A stretch of 64,000 nt of DNA from Ascarosepion bandense. Lineage: Eukaryota > Mollusca > Cephalopoda > Sepiida > Sepiidae. Numbering within the stretch: position 1 is the first letter of the stretch; each line of letters opens with the position of its first letter. Below are positions 21,429 to 32,707 of the stretch, in pieces. The notes under the pieces are model-generated. The model searched no databases. It saw nothing but the letters and a program-made list of their open reading frames with translations, and was not told the origin of the DNA. The stretch lies in the NCBI GenBank assembly GCA_037127315.1, contig JBBBDQ010000352.1, positions 1,300,001-1,364,000 of the forward strand, written 5' to 3'. The position numbers and the translations under genes were made by a program.

Positions 21429-21839
21429 GAATGACAGTTCTGAATTCAAAGCTGGTTAAGACAGCAACTCTATCTCATAAAAACCTAGTTGCTATGCAAA
21501 CCAAAACAGCCTCAACTGTGGCTCTGTACACCAAAGAGCTGTTTATAGGATAAAAGTTTTTTCAGAGAGTGAGATATTGTATAATATTCCATACAGTGAT
21601 GCTCAGAAATATATGGGACAACTAACTTTTGGAATACCATGAACTGAGATACTGTGACCTTGGTCTCACCAGAACATAAGAAAACTAATGATTTAGCTTA
21701 GATCAGTAGGGAATTCTATCAAATAATATGTGAAGTAAAAGAGTTTGCTTACAGTAATCTGTTCATGGACTACATAAGCACATTTGATATAAAATTCAAT
21801 GCAGTAAAACACACAAACTACAAATTGAAGATATCTAAA

Positions 21840-23250
21840 GGCACATTAAAAAAAAAGAAAATATTAGAAACAAAGAAAAGAGTGCTGAACTGCTATATAA
21901 TATCAATCTTCCCATGTAACAGCGAATGCTGCTGGTTTCCTCACAGACGATATTAAGAAATAGAAAAAAATGTTAGAAACAAAGAAAAGAGTGCTGATCT
22001 GCTATGTATGTAAATCTTCCCCGTGTAACAGTGAATGTACAGACAGTTTCCTCACAGACGATATTAAGAAATAGAAAATGTTAGAAACAAAGAAAAGAGT
22101 GCTGAACTGCTATATAATATCAATCTTCCCGTGTAACAGTGAATGCTGAACAGTTTCCTCAGTGATATTAAGAAGCAGAAAGATATTAGAAACAAAGAAA
22201 AGAGTGCTGAACTGCTATATAATATCAATCTTCCCGTGTAACAGTGAATGTGACAGTTTTATACACAGACGATATTAAGAAATAGAAAAATGAAACAAAG
22301 AAAAAGAGTGCTGAACTGCTATATAATATCAATCTTCCCGTGTAACAGTGAATGCTGAACAGTTTCCTCACAGACGATATTAAGAAATAGAAAAATGTTA
22401 GAAACAAAGAAAAAGTGCTGAACTGCTATATAATATCAATCTTCCCGTGTAACAGTGAATGCTGAACAGTTTCACTCCACAGACGGTAACTAAGAAATAG
22501 AAAAATATTAGAAACAAAGAAAAAAGGAGTGCTGAACTGCTATATAATATCAATCTTCCCGTGTAACAGTGAATGCTGAACAGTTTCCTCACAGACGATA
22601 TTAAGAAATAGAAAAATATTAGAAACAAAGAAAAAGGTGTGAACTGCTATATAATATCAATCTTCCCATGTAACAGTGAATGTGGACAGGTTTCCTCACA
22701 GATGATATTAAGAAATAGAAAAATATTAGAAACAAAGAAAAGAGTGCTGAACTGCTATATAATATCAATCTTCCCGTGTAACAGTGAATGCTGAACAGTT
22801 TCCTCACAAAAAATGAGTAATTAAGAAATAGAAAAATATTAGAAACAAAGAAAAGAGTGCTGAACTGCTATATAATATCAGTCTTCCCATGTAACAGTGA
22901 ATGCTGAACAGTTTCCTCACAAATTTGATATTAAGAAATAGAAAAATGTTAAAAACAAAGAAAAGAGTGCTGAACTGCTATATAATATCAATCTTCCCAT
23001 GTAACAGTGAATGCTGAACAGTTTCCTCACAGATGATATTAAAAAATAGAAAAATATTAGAAACAAAGAAAAAGAGTGCTGAACTGCTATATAATATCAA
23101 TCTTCCCATGTAACAGTGAATGCTGAACAGTTTCCTCACAAGACGATATTAAGAAATAGAAAAATATTAGAAACAAAGAAAAGAGTGCTGAACTGCTTTG
23201 CAATATCAATCTTCCTGTGTAACAGTGAATGCTGAACAGTTTTCTCATAG
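21840..23250. repeat. Satellite of about 105-bp units derived from RTE reverse transcriptase
   Basis: About 13 imperfect units share 'tagaaacaaagaaaagagtg', 'ctgaactgctatataatatc', 'aatcttcccgtgtaacagtg' and 'ttcctcacagacgatatta'. Translated on the plus strand, a unit reads ETKKRVLNCYIISI then SEC, then TVSSQ, which corresponds to the RTE stretch ETRKRVLYCYILSVLQYGSE. The array therefore arose from a LINE coding segment. Frames are broken by indels between units. Confidence 0.85.
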
Positions 23251-23425
23251 ACGGTGAAAAGACTTGAGGCAAGAAAGATTTGATTCTACAGAAGGATACT
23301 GAAAATATTATGGATAGAGTATGTAAACAGCAAAGAAATCTGAAGGAAAAGGAAAACAAAAAATACACTTATACACAGGAACAAAAAAACTGAAATTTCT
23401 TGGACACAATGAAGAAGGAAGGCAT
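23251..23425 (+). pseudogene. RTE reverse transcriptase piece continuing from the satellite
   Basis: After the last unit the LINE sequence continues: 'ttctacagaaggatactgaa' (FYRRILK), 'tggatagagtatgtaaacag' and 'tcttggacacaatgaag'. The satellite therefore grew inside an existing RTE copy. Confidence 0.65.
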
Positions 23426-23939
23426 AGGTGGGTGCCTACAGGTTTCTGTGTTACTTGGCATTTGTATTAGCACTTTAGAAAAAAAGTTAAACCAAACATT
23501 GCCTTTCTTGACAAAAACTTGCCAAACTTAAAATAAAATTAACTAAATTTTATTTAGCAGATTTCATTTGAACACAGCGACGCAATTGTCTACACGGACA
23601 TATATCTCCCATTAAAGGAATCAAACCTAGCCTGTGGACCATAACTGACATTCAAACTGCCAATAATTTCTTTACACAATTCAACCTTGGCTAGACACCT
23701 TTGAACACACACAATTGTGGATGACATTTTCTGACAGTTCAAGTAAAGGGCTTGACAAGGTCTTAGCCAACAAATTCTGTTACCAGGTGGAAAAGAATTT
23801 TTTCTATTGATCTTGGGAATATCATGATACAGTATCTATGTGTGAGTGATGGTGTAATGATGACCATCTTAGAAAACAGAATTGAAGAACTAAGTTCAAA
23901 TTCTAGCTGAGCTGTTTATATTTACTTTGTACTTATATA

Positions 23940-25330
23940 CTTCACTTCTCTCTGTGAATTGTTCAAACCGTAAGTTCTATGCTAATAGTTTCTTCTTTCT
24001 TCTTTCATACTTGTGGAATACTTTTCCAGCATTCCTGTGATCTTCAAAAAATTAAATGCAATGTCGATTGTCTTCTGTCTCATTAAATCCTGTTCTTAAT
24101 GTCCTTTCTAATCCGTAGCGTTTTCTCAGTTTCTTTCTTGCTTTTCCTGTCTTGCTACGATCTTCCAAAATTTAAATGCAGCGTCAATTGTCATCTTCTG
24201 TCTCCTTGAGTCCTGTTCTTTTTATTGTCCTTTCTCCTCAGTTTTCTGTTTCTTTCTTGCTTTCCTGTCAACTATGATCTTCAAAAATTTAAATGCAACG
24301 TCAATCAATTTTGAAAGTGTGGTTTGACATGAGAAATAATGACACAAAGGAATTTTTTCTAAGTCATTGCCATTTTTTGAGGAAATAAGTGAAGATTAAA
24401 TTTAGGTTAAAAATTGTAGCATTTAAATTTAATTCTGGCGATCAATCACAGTCTTACCTTCTTTCTTTCCTCAAAAATTTAAATGCAATGTCAATCGTCA
24501 TCTTCTGTCTCTTTAAATCCTATTCTTTTTATTGTCCTTTCTCCCCAGTAACGTTTTCTCAGTTTCTTTCTTCCTTTCCTGTCAACTGTGATTTTCAAAA
24601 ATTTAAATGCAATGTCAATCATCATCAGCTGTCTCCTTGAATCTTGATCATTTTATTGTCCTTTCTCCTCATCAACATTTTCTCAGTTTTCTTCTTGCTT
24701 TCTTGTCAACTACAATCTTCAAAAATTTAAATGCAACATCAATCGATGTTGAAAGTTTGGGTTTGACATAATAAATAATGACACAAAGGAATTTTTAAAA
24801 AATCATTACCATTTTTTTGGCAGAAATGAGTGAAAATTGTAGCATTTAAATTTAATTCTGGTGATCAATCACAGTCTTTCTTTCCTCAAAAATTTAAATG
24901 CAATGTCAATTGTCATCTTCTGTCTCCTTGAGTCCTGTTCTTTTTATTGTCCTTTCTCCTCAGTTTTCTCAGTTTCTTTCTTTCTTTCCTGTCAACTATG
25001 ATCTTCCAAAATTTAAATGCAATGTCAATCTTAATTCTGGCAATCAATAACAGTCTTACCTTCTTTCTTTCCTCAAAAATTTAAATGCAACGTCAATCGT
25101 CATCTTCTGTCTCCTTGAATCCTGTTCAGTTTATTGTCCTTTCTCCTCATTAACATTTTCTCAGTTTCCTTCTTCCTTCTTCAAAAATTTAAATGCAACA
25201 TCAATCGATTTTGAAAGTTTGGGTTTGACATGATAAATAATGACATAAAGGAATTTTTTCAAAATCATTACCTTTTTTTTTTTGCAGAAATGAGTGAAAA
25301 TTGTAGCATTTAAATTTATTTCTGGTGATC
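23940..25330 (+). repeat. Irregular array derived from the CR1-like LINE 3' coding end
   Basis: About nine units contain 'ttcaaaaatttaaatgcaa' (LQKFKCN codons), 'tcatcttctgtctccttga' and 'ttattgtcctttctcctc'. Three longer units also include 'gaaagtttgggtttgacat' (near 24314, 24746 and 25208), giving a higher-order period near 430-460 bp. The basic unit is the C-terminus and 3' region of the LINE at 39540. Confidence 0.75.
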
Positions 25331-25495
25331 ACAAAGCTTTTATAACAGAGTCTTATAAAATTATAACTTACTGAAGCTTTACAAATTGTATATGAACAAA
25401 ATGCAAAGCACAGGCAAATTATTACTAAATTATTGTGCCATCAAATAAGACCATCATTTGCTTCAAAGGAAAAATATACTGAAGAATTTGGCTAT

Positions 25496-25820
25496 ATTTT
25501 TTTTTTTTAATCATATCACCCCAAGTAAGGCGATAACACCACTGATGCGCAGGGGGCTACGTAATAGTAAAAAGATTGGAAAAGAGAGAGCCGGAAACCG
25601 CATCCTAAGCAGGGAACAAGGGATGAGCCTCTTCACCTGTTCAATAGACGAGGGTGGAGTGTGAACCGGGTGATAGTTTAGTATATCTACTCCAATTGGA
25701 AAAAAAAAAAATAAAGAAAAGAGTGAAAAGATTGGAAAAGAGAAAACTGGAAACCACATCCTAAGCAGGAAACAAGGGATGAGCCTCTTCACCTGTTCAA
25801 TAGACGTGAGTGAAGTTATG
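25496..25820 (-). mobile_element. LINE-tailed SINE, one full and one partial copy in tandem
   Basis: The full copy (25500-25690) has the T-run, 'tcatatcaccccaagtaagg', 'tgatgcgcagggggctac' and head 'aaccgggtgatagttta'. A second copy lacking the tail follows at 25715-25820. This repeats the tandem arrangement at 175-580. Confidence 0.75.
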
Positions 25821-26480
25821 TGATAAAAGGCAGTAGTTTTTGTGTGATTTTTCAATAAACTATGCAAATTTAAGACATTTTGTCTTATGTCTGCCCAGCA
25901 GTATTATGGGGTTATATACACTTATCTGTTTTTTTTTTTTTTATTTTGTTAATTATGACCTAATAAATAGTGTAACAAATCTTATTCATCGAGTAGACGT
26001 TTTTGCAATATTTTACACATTTCTTGCTTATTGAATACAGTAAAAATAAATTGCATATTTTGCTTGTGGTGACTTCTAATTAAAATTCTGGTTTGACTAT
26101 ATTTCCATTTCAGTGCAATTTATACAAAAATATCAACTTTATTTGCATCTATTCTTGAAATAGGAAAGTTTTTATATCCATTTACAAGAAAAACCTAAAA
26201 AATTAAGGGTTTCTTTTTTTAGATGATCTTTAATACTAAATGCTCAAATTGGTAAAAGCTGTGGATCTAATTTTTGGTGGTTGTACTTATTGTGAAAACT
26301 GCAGGTTGATGTGATGAGTGACGTTGATTTTCTAAAAATTGTTTTAATAAATCTACCCTACTGCTGTAAAGAAATAATTTTTTTCACAATAAATATAGGT
26401 TACTGTTACTGTGGCTCACATTGCTGAGAATGATACAAGTGGGTGTATTGGCGAAACTTTTCCTTTTCTTACCTTAAAAA
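25821..26480. other. AT-rich DNA without recognised feature
   Basis: No repeat or exon was recognised. Confidence 0.3.
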
Positions 26481-26484
26481 CATT

Positions 26485-26530
26485 ACATCTGAAGAAAGCT
26501 GTAAAATTTATCAGCTGAAATCTTGTACAA
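26485..26530 (+). other. Hammerhead-like core of Penelope type
   Basis: 'catctgaagaaagctgtaaa' followed by 'atttatcagctgaaatcttg' gives CUGAAGA, a stem-forming AGCTG/CAGCT pair, and GAAA. It fits CUGANGA-stem II-GAAA. Stems I and III are not evident. Confidence 0.35.
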
Positions 26531-26654
26531 AAAAAAAAAAATGAATTCAGTTGTTTAAAAAAAATATTTGAACCTAAAAGGCTGAAAAATTATTTTAGAA
26601 CAAACAAAAATAAATCTGATATTCAAAACCAAAAGTATTTGAATTAATCTTCTC

Positions 26655-27075
26655 TTTTTTTTTTTTTTTGTTATCACAATGTTTCAGGTGTTTGTCCCAG
26701 GAATTATCCAAGTCGCATACGCCCTGGTCAGGGTTGAGCCGGCTTTCTCCTCCATGGAGAAAGTTTGATTGGGATTTGTTTAAGGGCAGGGTCCCAAGTC
26801 CTGCTCTGTTATTTAACCCATAACTAGAGGGAAGGGATGGATTCCAGTGCGTAAGTGAATTCAGGGTGTTCAACTGGAATTTGAACTTGGCTCACCGATT
26901 TCTCTTTCTGAGCTGATATCCACTGCACCACAATGCACATCTGTCAATTACGCTTACAGCACCTGGTATTCCCAAGCGGTCACCCATCTAAGTACTGACC
27001 AGGCACAACATTGCTTAACTTCGGTGATCGAGAGAGAACCGGTGTAATCAACATGATATGACCGTAAGCAGAAAT
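26655..27075 (-). mobile_element. 5S-like/tRNA-like composite SINE with GC-rich 3' domain
   Basis: The reversed 5S part spans 26955-27070 ('cagcacctggtattcccaag', 'cggtcacccatctaag', 'cttcggtgatcgagag'), and the tRNA head is at 26870-26945. The 3' part at 26690-26800 ('cgccctggtcagggttgagc', 'tcctccatggagaaag') is GC-rich and contains a short perfect hairpin. That 3' domain is absent from most copies here. Confidence 0.75.
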
Positions 27076-27264
27076 TGATTAACCTTGATTATTGTAACTA
27101 GCTATAGGTCCCTGTATCTGTATAGGAGTGTGAGGTAATTATTAGAAATCTGAAGAAGGCTGAAGGTTTGAAGCATTGTGATTACAACAACAAAGGACAT
27201 TCATTTAAATATGTTTTTAATTTGTTAAAGAAAATTATTTCAGGACACTGTGTGTTCTCAAAAA

Positions 27265-27530
27265 AAGTTTCACCTTGTTAGTTGGGGCTTCAGAATATCC
27301 TGACTGCGCCTCTGCAGTGGGGTAACCCCCACCCCAGATGAGGCATCCTGGGTATATTGATAAACTGCGTCTGGCAGCAAGGCCTCTAACTGGGAAGTTT
27401 TGTGGTGCATGGAACAACCTCTTAATTGCTGCTATTTCCAAGTCTGCCCTGACCTGTTAGGGTCCCAGCTATCGGCAAATAGTTAACCCCCAAACTGGGG
27501 TCAAAACACTATGAAAGTAATAAAATAGAT
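27265..27530 (-). repeat. Dispersed repeat (family of 3985 and 52230), longest copy
   Basis: 'ggggtaacccccaccccaga', 'cagcaaggcctctaactggg' and 'gggtcccagctatcggcaaa' extend the shared segment. Function and class are unknown. Confidence 0.55.
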
Positions 27531-27559
27531 TTTTATAGTGAAAATTCTAGCAATACTTT

Positions 27560-27860
27560 TTTGAAGAAAAAACAAAAAACAAATTGGCATTAAATAACTA
27601 ATTTAGGTTGATATGCCATATAACAAAAGGAACCAAATTTACTTTCTTTCATTTTCAAAGACTTTTTCAAAAATACAAAACCAGAAAACATCTTGAGTTT
27701 CCTAAAAAGAAAAAAAAAACATTTAATTGAAATCTGACTAAAAAAACCTCACTATAGCCGAACATTTAAAAATAGAATTAAAAAAATACCCTAAACACCC
27801 ACCTTTTTGGCATTAGATAACTCACAGAAGTTGATATGTCATTAAACAAAACTCAAAGAC
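27560..27860 (-). repeat. Diverged tandem pair with 'gttgatatg.cat' motif
   Basis: 'ggcattaaataactaattta' near 27587 and 'ggcattagataactcacaga' near 27810, each followed by 'ggttgatatg' or 'agttgatatgt', suggest a duplicated repeat tail. Similar sequence lies at 52030. Confidence 0.4.
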
Positions 27861-27999
27861 ACTTAGAAATCTTTTAAAATTACGTTTCAGAAACAAAACA
27901 ATCTTATGTGGTAGCTATGCATCTCTGATGATTCATTCATGTATTAAAAGGTAAAGAAATTTAGTCAAATATTATATCGGAATTATTTTTCTTTTACAG

Positions 28000-28060
28000 G
28001 CTTCCCAGTATTCGAATGAAACGCAATCGATCAACTATGACCATGGATTCTCCTTTATAC
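28000..28060 (+). CDS. Coding exon 2 of the unidentified gene
   Basis: This 61-nt exon follows TTTTCTTTTACAG and precedes GTTAGT, a slightly weak donor. Read in phase 0 from exon 1 it encodes ASQYSNETQSINYDHGFSFI and leaves one nucleotide, which joins the first two of exon 3 to make a proline codon. Another frame of the same stretch is also open (it contains MKRNRSTMTMD), but it would put a stop in exon 3, so I prefer the first frame. This is the least certain exon because it is short and has a non-consensus donor. Confidence 0.5.
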
Positions 28061-28939
28061 GTTAGTAAATCAATATTTTTTTATTCGTTGATAATCATTG
28101 CTATCATATATTTCAAGATATAAGCTTGTGTTAAATTTCCTTTTAAAAGTGCTGATTGTTACTTCAGAAATTTAATGAGACATTTTTTTGTGAAAGCAAA
28201 GATAAAGTCACATTTCTCAAACAGAATTGCAGATTCTGCACTTGGTACAATTAGAAAGAGTAGATTTGTGTGTGTGTGTACATATGAGTTGAATATATGG
28301 ATCAGAATCTGACAAGAAGACAAAATAAGGAAAAACAAACAGGAAACGTATCTCAGTCTAACATATTTCCCTTTTATAAAAGCTTCTTCAGAGAACAAGA
28401 GAAAATTTAAAAAATAAGACACAGAATACTGGTATCTTATGATTTTCTATTAGTTCTTATTGCTCAGATAGGTATCGTGTTTATTAAAACAATAGATACT
28501 TTTTAAATATATATGCGATTAATATTTTGGACGGTAAAATGTGTAATAGTGTATGTGTGAGCTTATGAAAAACACTTGTCTGTCTTGGTGTATGTTGAAC
28601 GGTATTGTTAGTTAATATATTGTTAAGTGTAACAAAAGAAAAAAAAATTACTTACCAAAAGTCAGAGTTAAATCACATAAATATTTAATTTACAATAAAC
28701 ATAGAATTATATATATATATATATACAAAATTTACAATCTTTTGCATTCAAAGCAGAAACTTAGAGTTTACTACTGGCAGACGAAGTGTTACGAAGTGTC
28801 TGTATCTTTACCCAGTTAAGATAGTGAAGAAGTTTAAGTGCTATACTTTATGGAAAACCTTAGATGTGTATATAAAGAATAATTATCAGTTTAATCAATG
28901 AAAAAGTCAAAAATATCTATTTACCCATATAGTTCCATG

Positions 28940-29155
28940 AGGTTCTCTTTCAGATTTTAGTTGGTTGGCAACTTTTCTTAGAGATTCTTTCAGCTGGATA
29001 GAAATCCTTGCATCAAAGCCGGAGTTGATAATGTCAGTAAATCCTGTTAACAACTAACTACTCTCTTCCCAAAACCTCTTTTTATAGGGGCTGACACCTA
29101 ATTTGAATATTCTAGAATCTTTTAGAATTTTCTCGATTTTACTGGAACATTCTGG
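28940..29155 (-). promoter_or_regulatory. Heat-shock-element-like array with TATA box
   Basis: On the minus strand, a run of alternating GAA/TTC blocks (29104-29154; includes 'gaacattctgg' and 'tgaatattctagaatc' as read on the plus strand) lies just upstream of 'cccctataaaaagagg' (29078-29090). Downstream of the TATA motif there is an open stretch encoding 'TDIINSGFDARISIQLKESL' and 'RKVANQLKSEREPHGTIW', then GTAAAT. Family knowledge: heat-shock factor binds nGAAn repeats. The arrangement could be a gene promoter or that of a mobile element. It is not tied to a recognised gene. Confidence 0.35.
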
Positions 29156-29271
29156 CATCTTCAAAAACATTCTATTCCTAATTTCTCTATTTTTATGGCT
29201 ACTTCATGAATTAAAACTTTTTAGACATTATTAATATTATTTTTATATATAAATGCATCTTTGTAACAATA

Positions 29272-29700
29272 TGCGGCTTACGGCCTATCATGTTGAATAC
29301 ACTGGTTCTCGCTTGATCACCAAAGTTAAGCAACGTTGAGCCTGGTCAGTACTTAGAATACCAGGTGCTGTAAGCGTATAGTGACGGATGTGCGTTGTGG
29401 TGCAGTGGATATCGGCTCGGAAAGAGAAATTGGTAAGCCGAGTTCAAGTTCCAATTGAATACCCTGCATTCACTTAAGCACTGGTACCCTTGGGAAAGGT
29501 ATTAATCCGTCCATTCCCTCCAGTTATGGGTTAAATAACAAGGGTAGGACTTGGGGACCCTGCTCTTAAAAACAAATCCCAATGAATCGTGAAAAAGAAA
29601 AATGTTGTAAAAATAAAATAACCTTACCCCAAAATCATTGGTTATGACCTTAAAATGATCCAATAAGGATTGATAGGTCGTTAAGCCTCAAAAACAAACA
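29272..29700 (+). mobile_element. 5S-like/tRNA-like composite SINE with conserved 3' tail
   Basis: 5S part 29275-29373 ('cttacggcctatcatgttg', 'gttctcgcttgatcaccaa', 'gttaagcaacgttgagcctg'; a deletion removes the gggtgacc segment). The tRNA head is at 29393-29450. The 3' part ends 'gattgataggtcgttaagcc' and then (AAAC)n. The tail also occurs inverted near 51610. Confidence 0.8.
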
Positions 29701-30305
29701 AACAAACAAACAAACAAACAATATGCATTTATGTGTGTGAGGGAAAGTGAGTAGACCTCATTTCTTGATAGGCTGGTGATATTGAGTGAGATGTTGCAAT
29801 GATTTTGTATTTGGTTGGATATTTTATATTTATGTATATGTGCGGATGTACTGAATGATGTTGTCATTTCTGTGGGGGGGGGTCTGTGATAAAAAATTTA
29901 TCACATCACAGTTTATTAAACTATTTCTCATGTGTTTTGTGAAGATGGAATTTTTATGTATTAGATATAAGTTAGATGAAAAATGAATCTGTAGAAAGAT
30001 GATGAATTAATATTATGTTTTAAGTGAGTGTTTATTGTTGGTAGTAATGCTATTATGATTTCAAAATATTTCTTTAAAGAGTTATGATCTTTTTTAATTA
30101 GGCTGGAATTAGTGAAATTAAAGTTATGTACCATGTTTGTTTGTAGTGAACAAAAATTCAAAAGAGAATTTTCTGGAATGTACAAACTCTGCACACAAAA
30201 CTTGCAAAATTTCACACTTTGATGTGAAATGTTTTTTGGCATATTGCAAACATCTATACAAAAAAAAATATCAAGTAATCTTTAATTATAAAAAAAAAGA
30301 AGAAA
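29701..30305. other. Unassigned AT-rich DNA
   Basis: A G9 run lies at 29874-29882. No repeat or exon was recognised. Confidence 0.3.
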
Positions 30306-30309
30306 ATAT

Positions 30310-30600
30310 CAAATTCCTTTTACGGACCTTTTTTGTGAGCCAACGTGAAGTTTGTTTGTCGTCCAATGGGAAGCCCAGAATTATATCCAGGTGTGAATTT
30401 TCAAATGACCTGTTTGGAGCCCCAGAAAACAAAATAAAAGGACGAGACAAGAAGATGTTCGCAGCAGAGAAAATACGAGCATAATTAACACGTCCCTTGA
30501 TGAATGTCAAGCGATTGTATTATTGTTGCCTCTCTCATCTTCTTTTTCTTCAATGTTCACCAATCTACTTAATCTGCTGGTACTCTAAAGACTGAGCAAA
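30310..30600 (+). promoter_or_regulatory. Promoter-like dispersed block with CCAAT and TATA-like motifs
   Basis: 'gtccaatgggaagcccag', 'caggtgtgaattttcaaatg' and 'aaaacaaaataaaaggacg' correspond, in the same order, to the block at 60850-61025 (minus). A short shared reading follows ('IINTSLDECQA' here; 'VISISLDPSQA' there). The block is probably part of a repeat such as an LTR, but termini are not seen. Confidence 0.35.
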
Positions 30601-30737
30601 GACACTCCTAACAAACACATACATACATACGTGCGTACGTATGCATAAAATCTTTCCAACAATTACTATTATGAACATTTTAAACAACCTTGTACCAACC
30701 AAAAGACATTACTTTTATTTGTAAAAACCTCAATTGA

Positions 30738-30852
30738 GATATATATATATATATATATATAAATTGTTGTTTTTCTATACAATTTGATTTTCTTGTTTTG
30801 TACCCCTCTTATAGTGGGCTATCTACTAACAAGGCCAAATCAAACTAATCTG
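30738..30852. repeat. (TA)n and fragment of a MITE-like terminal repeat
   Basis: After the TA run (30739-30761), 'cttatagtgggctatctact' and 'aacaaggccaaat' match the ends of the small inverted-repeat element at 60460-60595. Confidence 0.45.
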
Positions 30853-31129
30853 TTTCAACACACATACACTTCACTATAACGGATAAAACACTATAGTTTC
30901 AATGTAAAACTAGTGAGTTAGAATGTCTACCTAAATGCCAGTCTGTCTTGTTCTTTGTAGATGCAGTTTATTTTGATCATGTGATGCCTTCCCCATGTAC
31001 ATGTTTTTGCATTGTAGACACTTTATCTGCTAAATCCCGGCATTTGAAATGGCGATTGGTATATTTTTCTTCTTGATTTTATCACCGATAATTTTGTTGG
31101 TGGTGCTAACGATCCTAGTGTTAGTGGAA

Positions 31130-31615
31130 ATGGTATGCATGGTAATCAGTAAAAAGAGGAGACCAAAATGACATTACAGTCAGTCATGTCTCTTTTGAGA
31201 CATGATCGCCCAAGTGTGTATCACATTAATTTCATCAGCCTAGAAAAGACTATATATAAACTACAAGAAAACAGAATGCATAGTAATCAGTAAAAAGAGG
31301 AGACCAAAATGCTAACTACAAGTTTGGAATACTGAAGTCAAACAGGTGCAGAAATTAAATATCTGTGATGTGATCTGACAGAAGATGGAAAGTGCAATAT
31401 GAGATCTGCAGGCATGTTGGCATGGCCAAGGATGCATTCTAGAAGCAGAGAAGTGTATTAAGAGAGGAAAATTTTGCTGGAAACAAAGAAGAGAATACTG
31501 GATTGTTTTGTTATGTCTGTCCTTCAATATGGCAGCAAATGCTGGACAATCTCATCAAAGATGAAGGGAAAACTTGAAGCAACCGAAAAAGCGATGAGAA
31601 AGAAGGGTTAGTTAT
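31130..31615 (+). pseudogene. RTE reverse transcriptase fragment with SINE piece inside
   Basis: 'gcatggtaatcagtaaaaag' appears at 31138 and again at 31277, flanking a SINE tail fragment (31175-31228). The RT continues with 'gaagatggaaagtgcaatat', 'gaaacaaagaagagaatac', 'caatatggcagcaaatgctg' and 'gatgaagggaaaacttgaag'. The repeat of the flank implies duplication during or after the insertion. Confidence 0.65.
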
Positions 31616-31619
31616 AGGA

Positions 31620-32025
31620 AATGTCAGGAGGAGTGTAATTGACAGATGAGAATACCGAGAATGGAGTGAAGTAGATGGAAAATGAGCTTGAGAGAATGGA
31701 TGTAAGTTAGTGAGATAGAAGATATCTATTGACCTTAGTTACAATCTGCAGGAATTGAAATGTGTCAGGAAAGCAAGTATATGGAAGGGAATTCCACAGG
31801 TGGAAAATGTGTGAAAAGAAGCTGTTAGAGTAGAAATTTCATTTACATTTTATCTGTTTCACTGTAAAAGGGTAGGACCTAGTTGCTACTTTAGTAGCTC
31901 ATATAAATTCATACCCAGGGGGCACCAGTAATCTAAGTTCATTGAGCAGAAGTCGTGAAAGTATTTATAGAAGAGGCACAGGGAAGCCACATCATGCCGG
32001 TGAGATAGCAACTGCAGTTGAGCTG
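31620..32025 (-). pseudogene. CR1/Jockey-like LINE C-terminal fragment
   Basis: The reverse reads like 13400-13700: 'caggaaagcaagtatatgg', 'gggaattccacaggtgg', 'agtcgtgaaagtatttatag' and 'gcacagggaagccacatca'. It is degraded and lies 260 bp upstream of exon 3. Confidence 0.65.
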
Positions 32026-32284
32026 AGAACATTTTTGGTATGTACTAGAAAATGTAAAGTAATTAGTGTACCAATTCTAAGTAGCATAATGAGTATTACT
32101 ACCTCAGCTTTAGAAGTGTAAATATATCAACAAAATAAAATGGGAGACATTTGCAGATCCCAACATTCTTTTCAACATTCTCTCTTGCTAAAAGTGTAAT
32201 TAACCTATATGTAAGATAACTTTATAAAGTTTCCAGGATTTTACCAAACATCAAACTCAATGGAAAATTTTTTCTTTTCTTCAG

Positions 32285-32382
32285 CTGGTAATGCCACTCC
32301 AAAGATGGGAAGAAACATGTCTCCTCGTCGGCAGATTCTAATTTTGAGGCAGGAAAACAATCAGTTGAGAGAAATGATTCAT
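32285..32382 (+). CDS. Coding exon 3 of the unidentified gene (start of coiled-coil part)
   Basis: This 98-nt exon follows TTTTCTTTTCTTCAG and precedes GTAAGA. In phase 1 to 0 it encodes a basic stretch (GNATPKMGRNMSPRRQ) followed by ILILRQENNQLREMIH. The second half has the leucine/isoleucine spacing and Asn/Glu/Gln richness of a coiled coil. The open frame continues far into the intron to 32649, but that extension is hydrophobic and low in complexity. The donor and the phase match with exon 4 favour stopping at 32382. Confidence 0.75.
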
Positions 32383-32668
32383 GTAAGAATGACGTCAATT
32401 ACCATTGTTTTTAAAATCTTGAGTTCAGTAAAATTTCTTTTTATCTTGAAGGGATTTCAAAGATGTAATATTGAATTCAAATTGATAGCTGTTAAAAGTG
32501 CCAGTAGGTTAATAGGCTTTGCTCATAGAGAAGCCAGCTGTTTTTGGTTCACTATTAAGATATTGTTTATGTCATCTCTGATATCACAGGAACAATTTGT
32601 TAAACAAATACATCAAAACACTTATTTACATAATGACAGAAAATTTTAATAAGGAATAAAACAAAATT

Positions 32669-32671
<3 letters not shown>

Positions 32672-32707
<36 letters not shown>

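Noticed and set aside
30137..30484. A 115-codon frame as a host exon
   Set aside because: Its second half overlaps the promoter-like repeat shared with 60.9 kb, and no compatible splice borders were seen.
32260..32649. A 129-codon frame as a single exon
   Set aside because: Only 32285-32382 has good composition and splice borders. The rest is hydrophobic intron translation.
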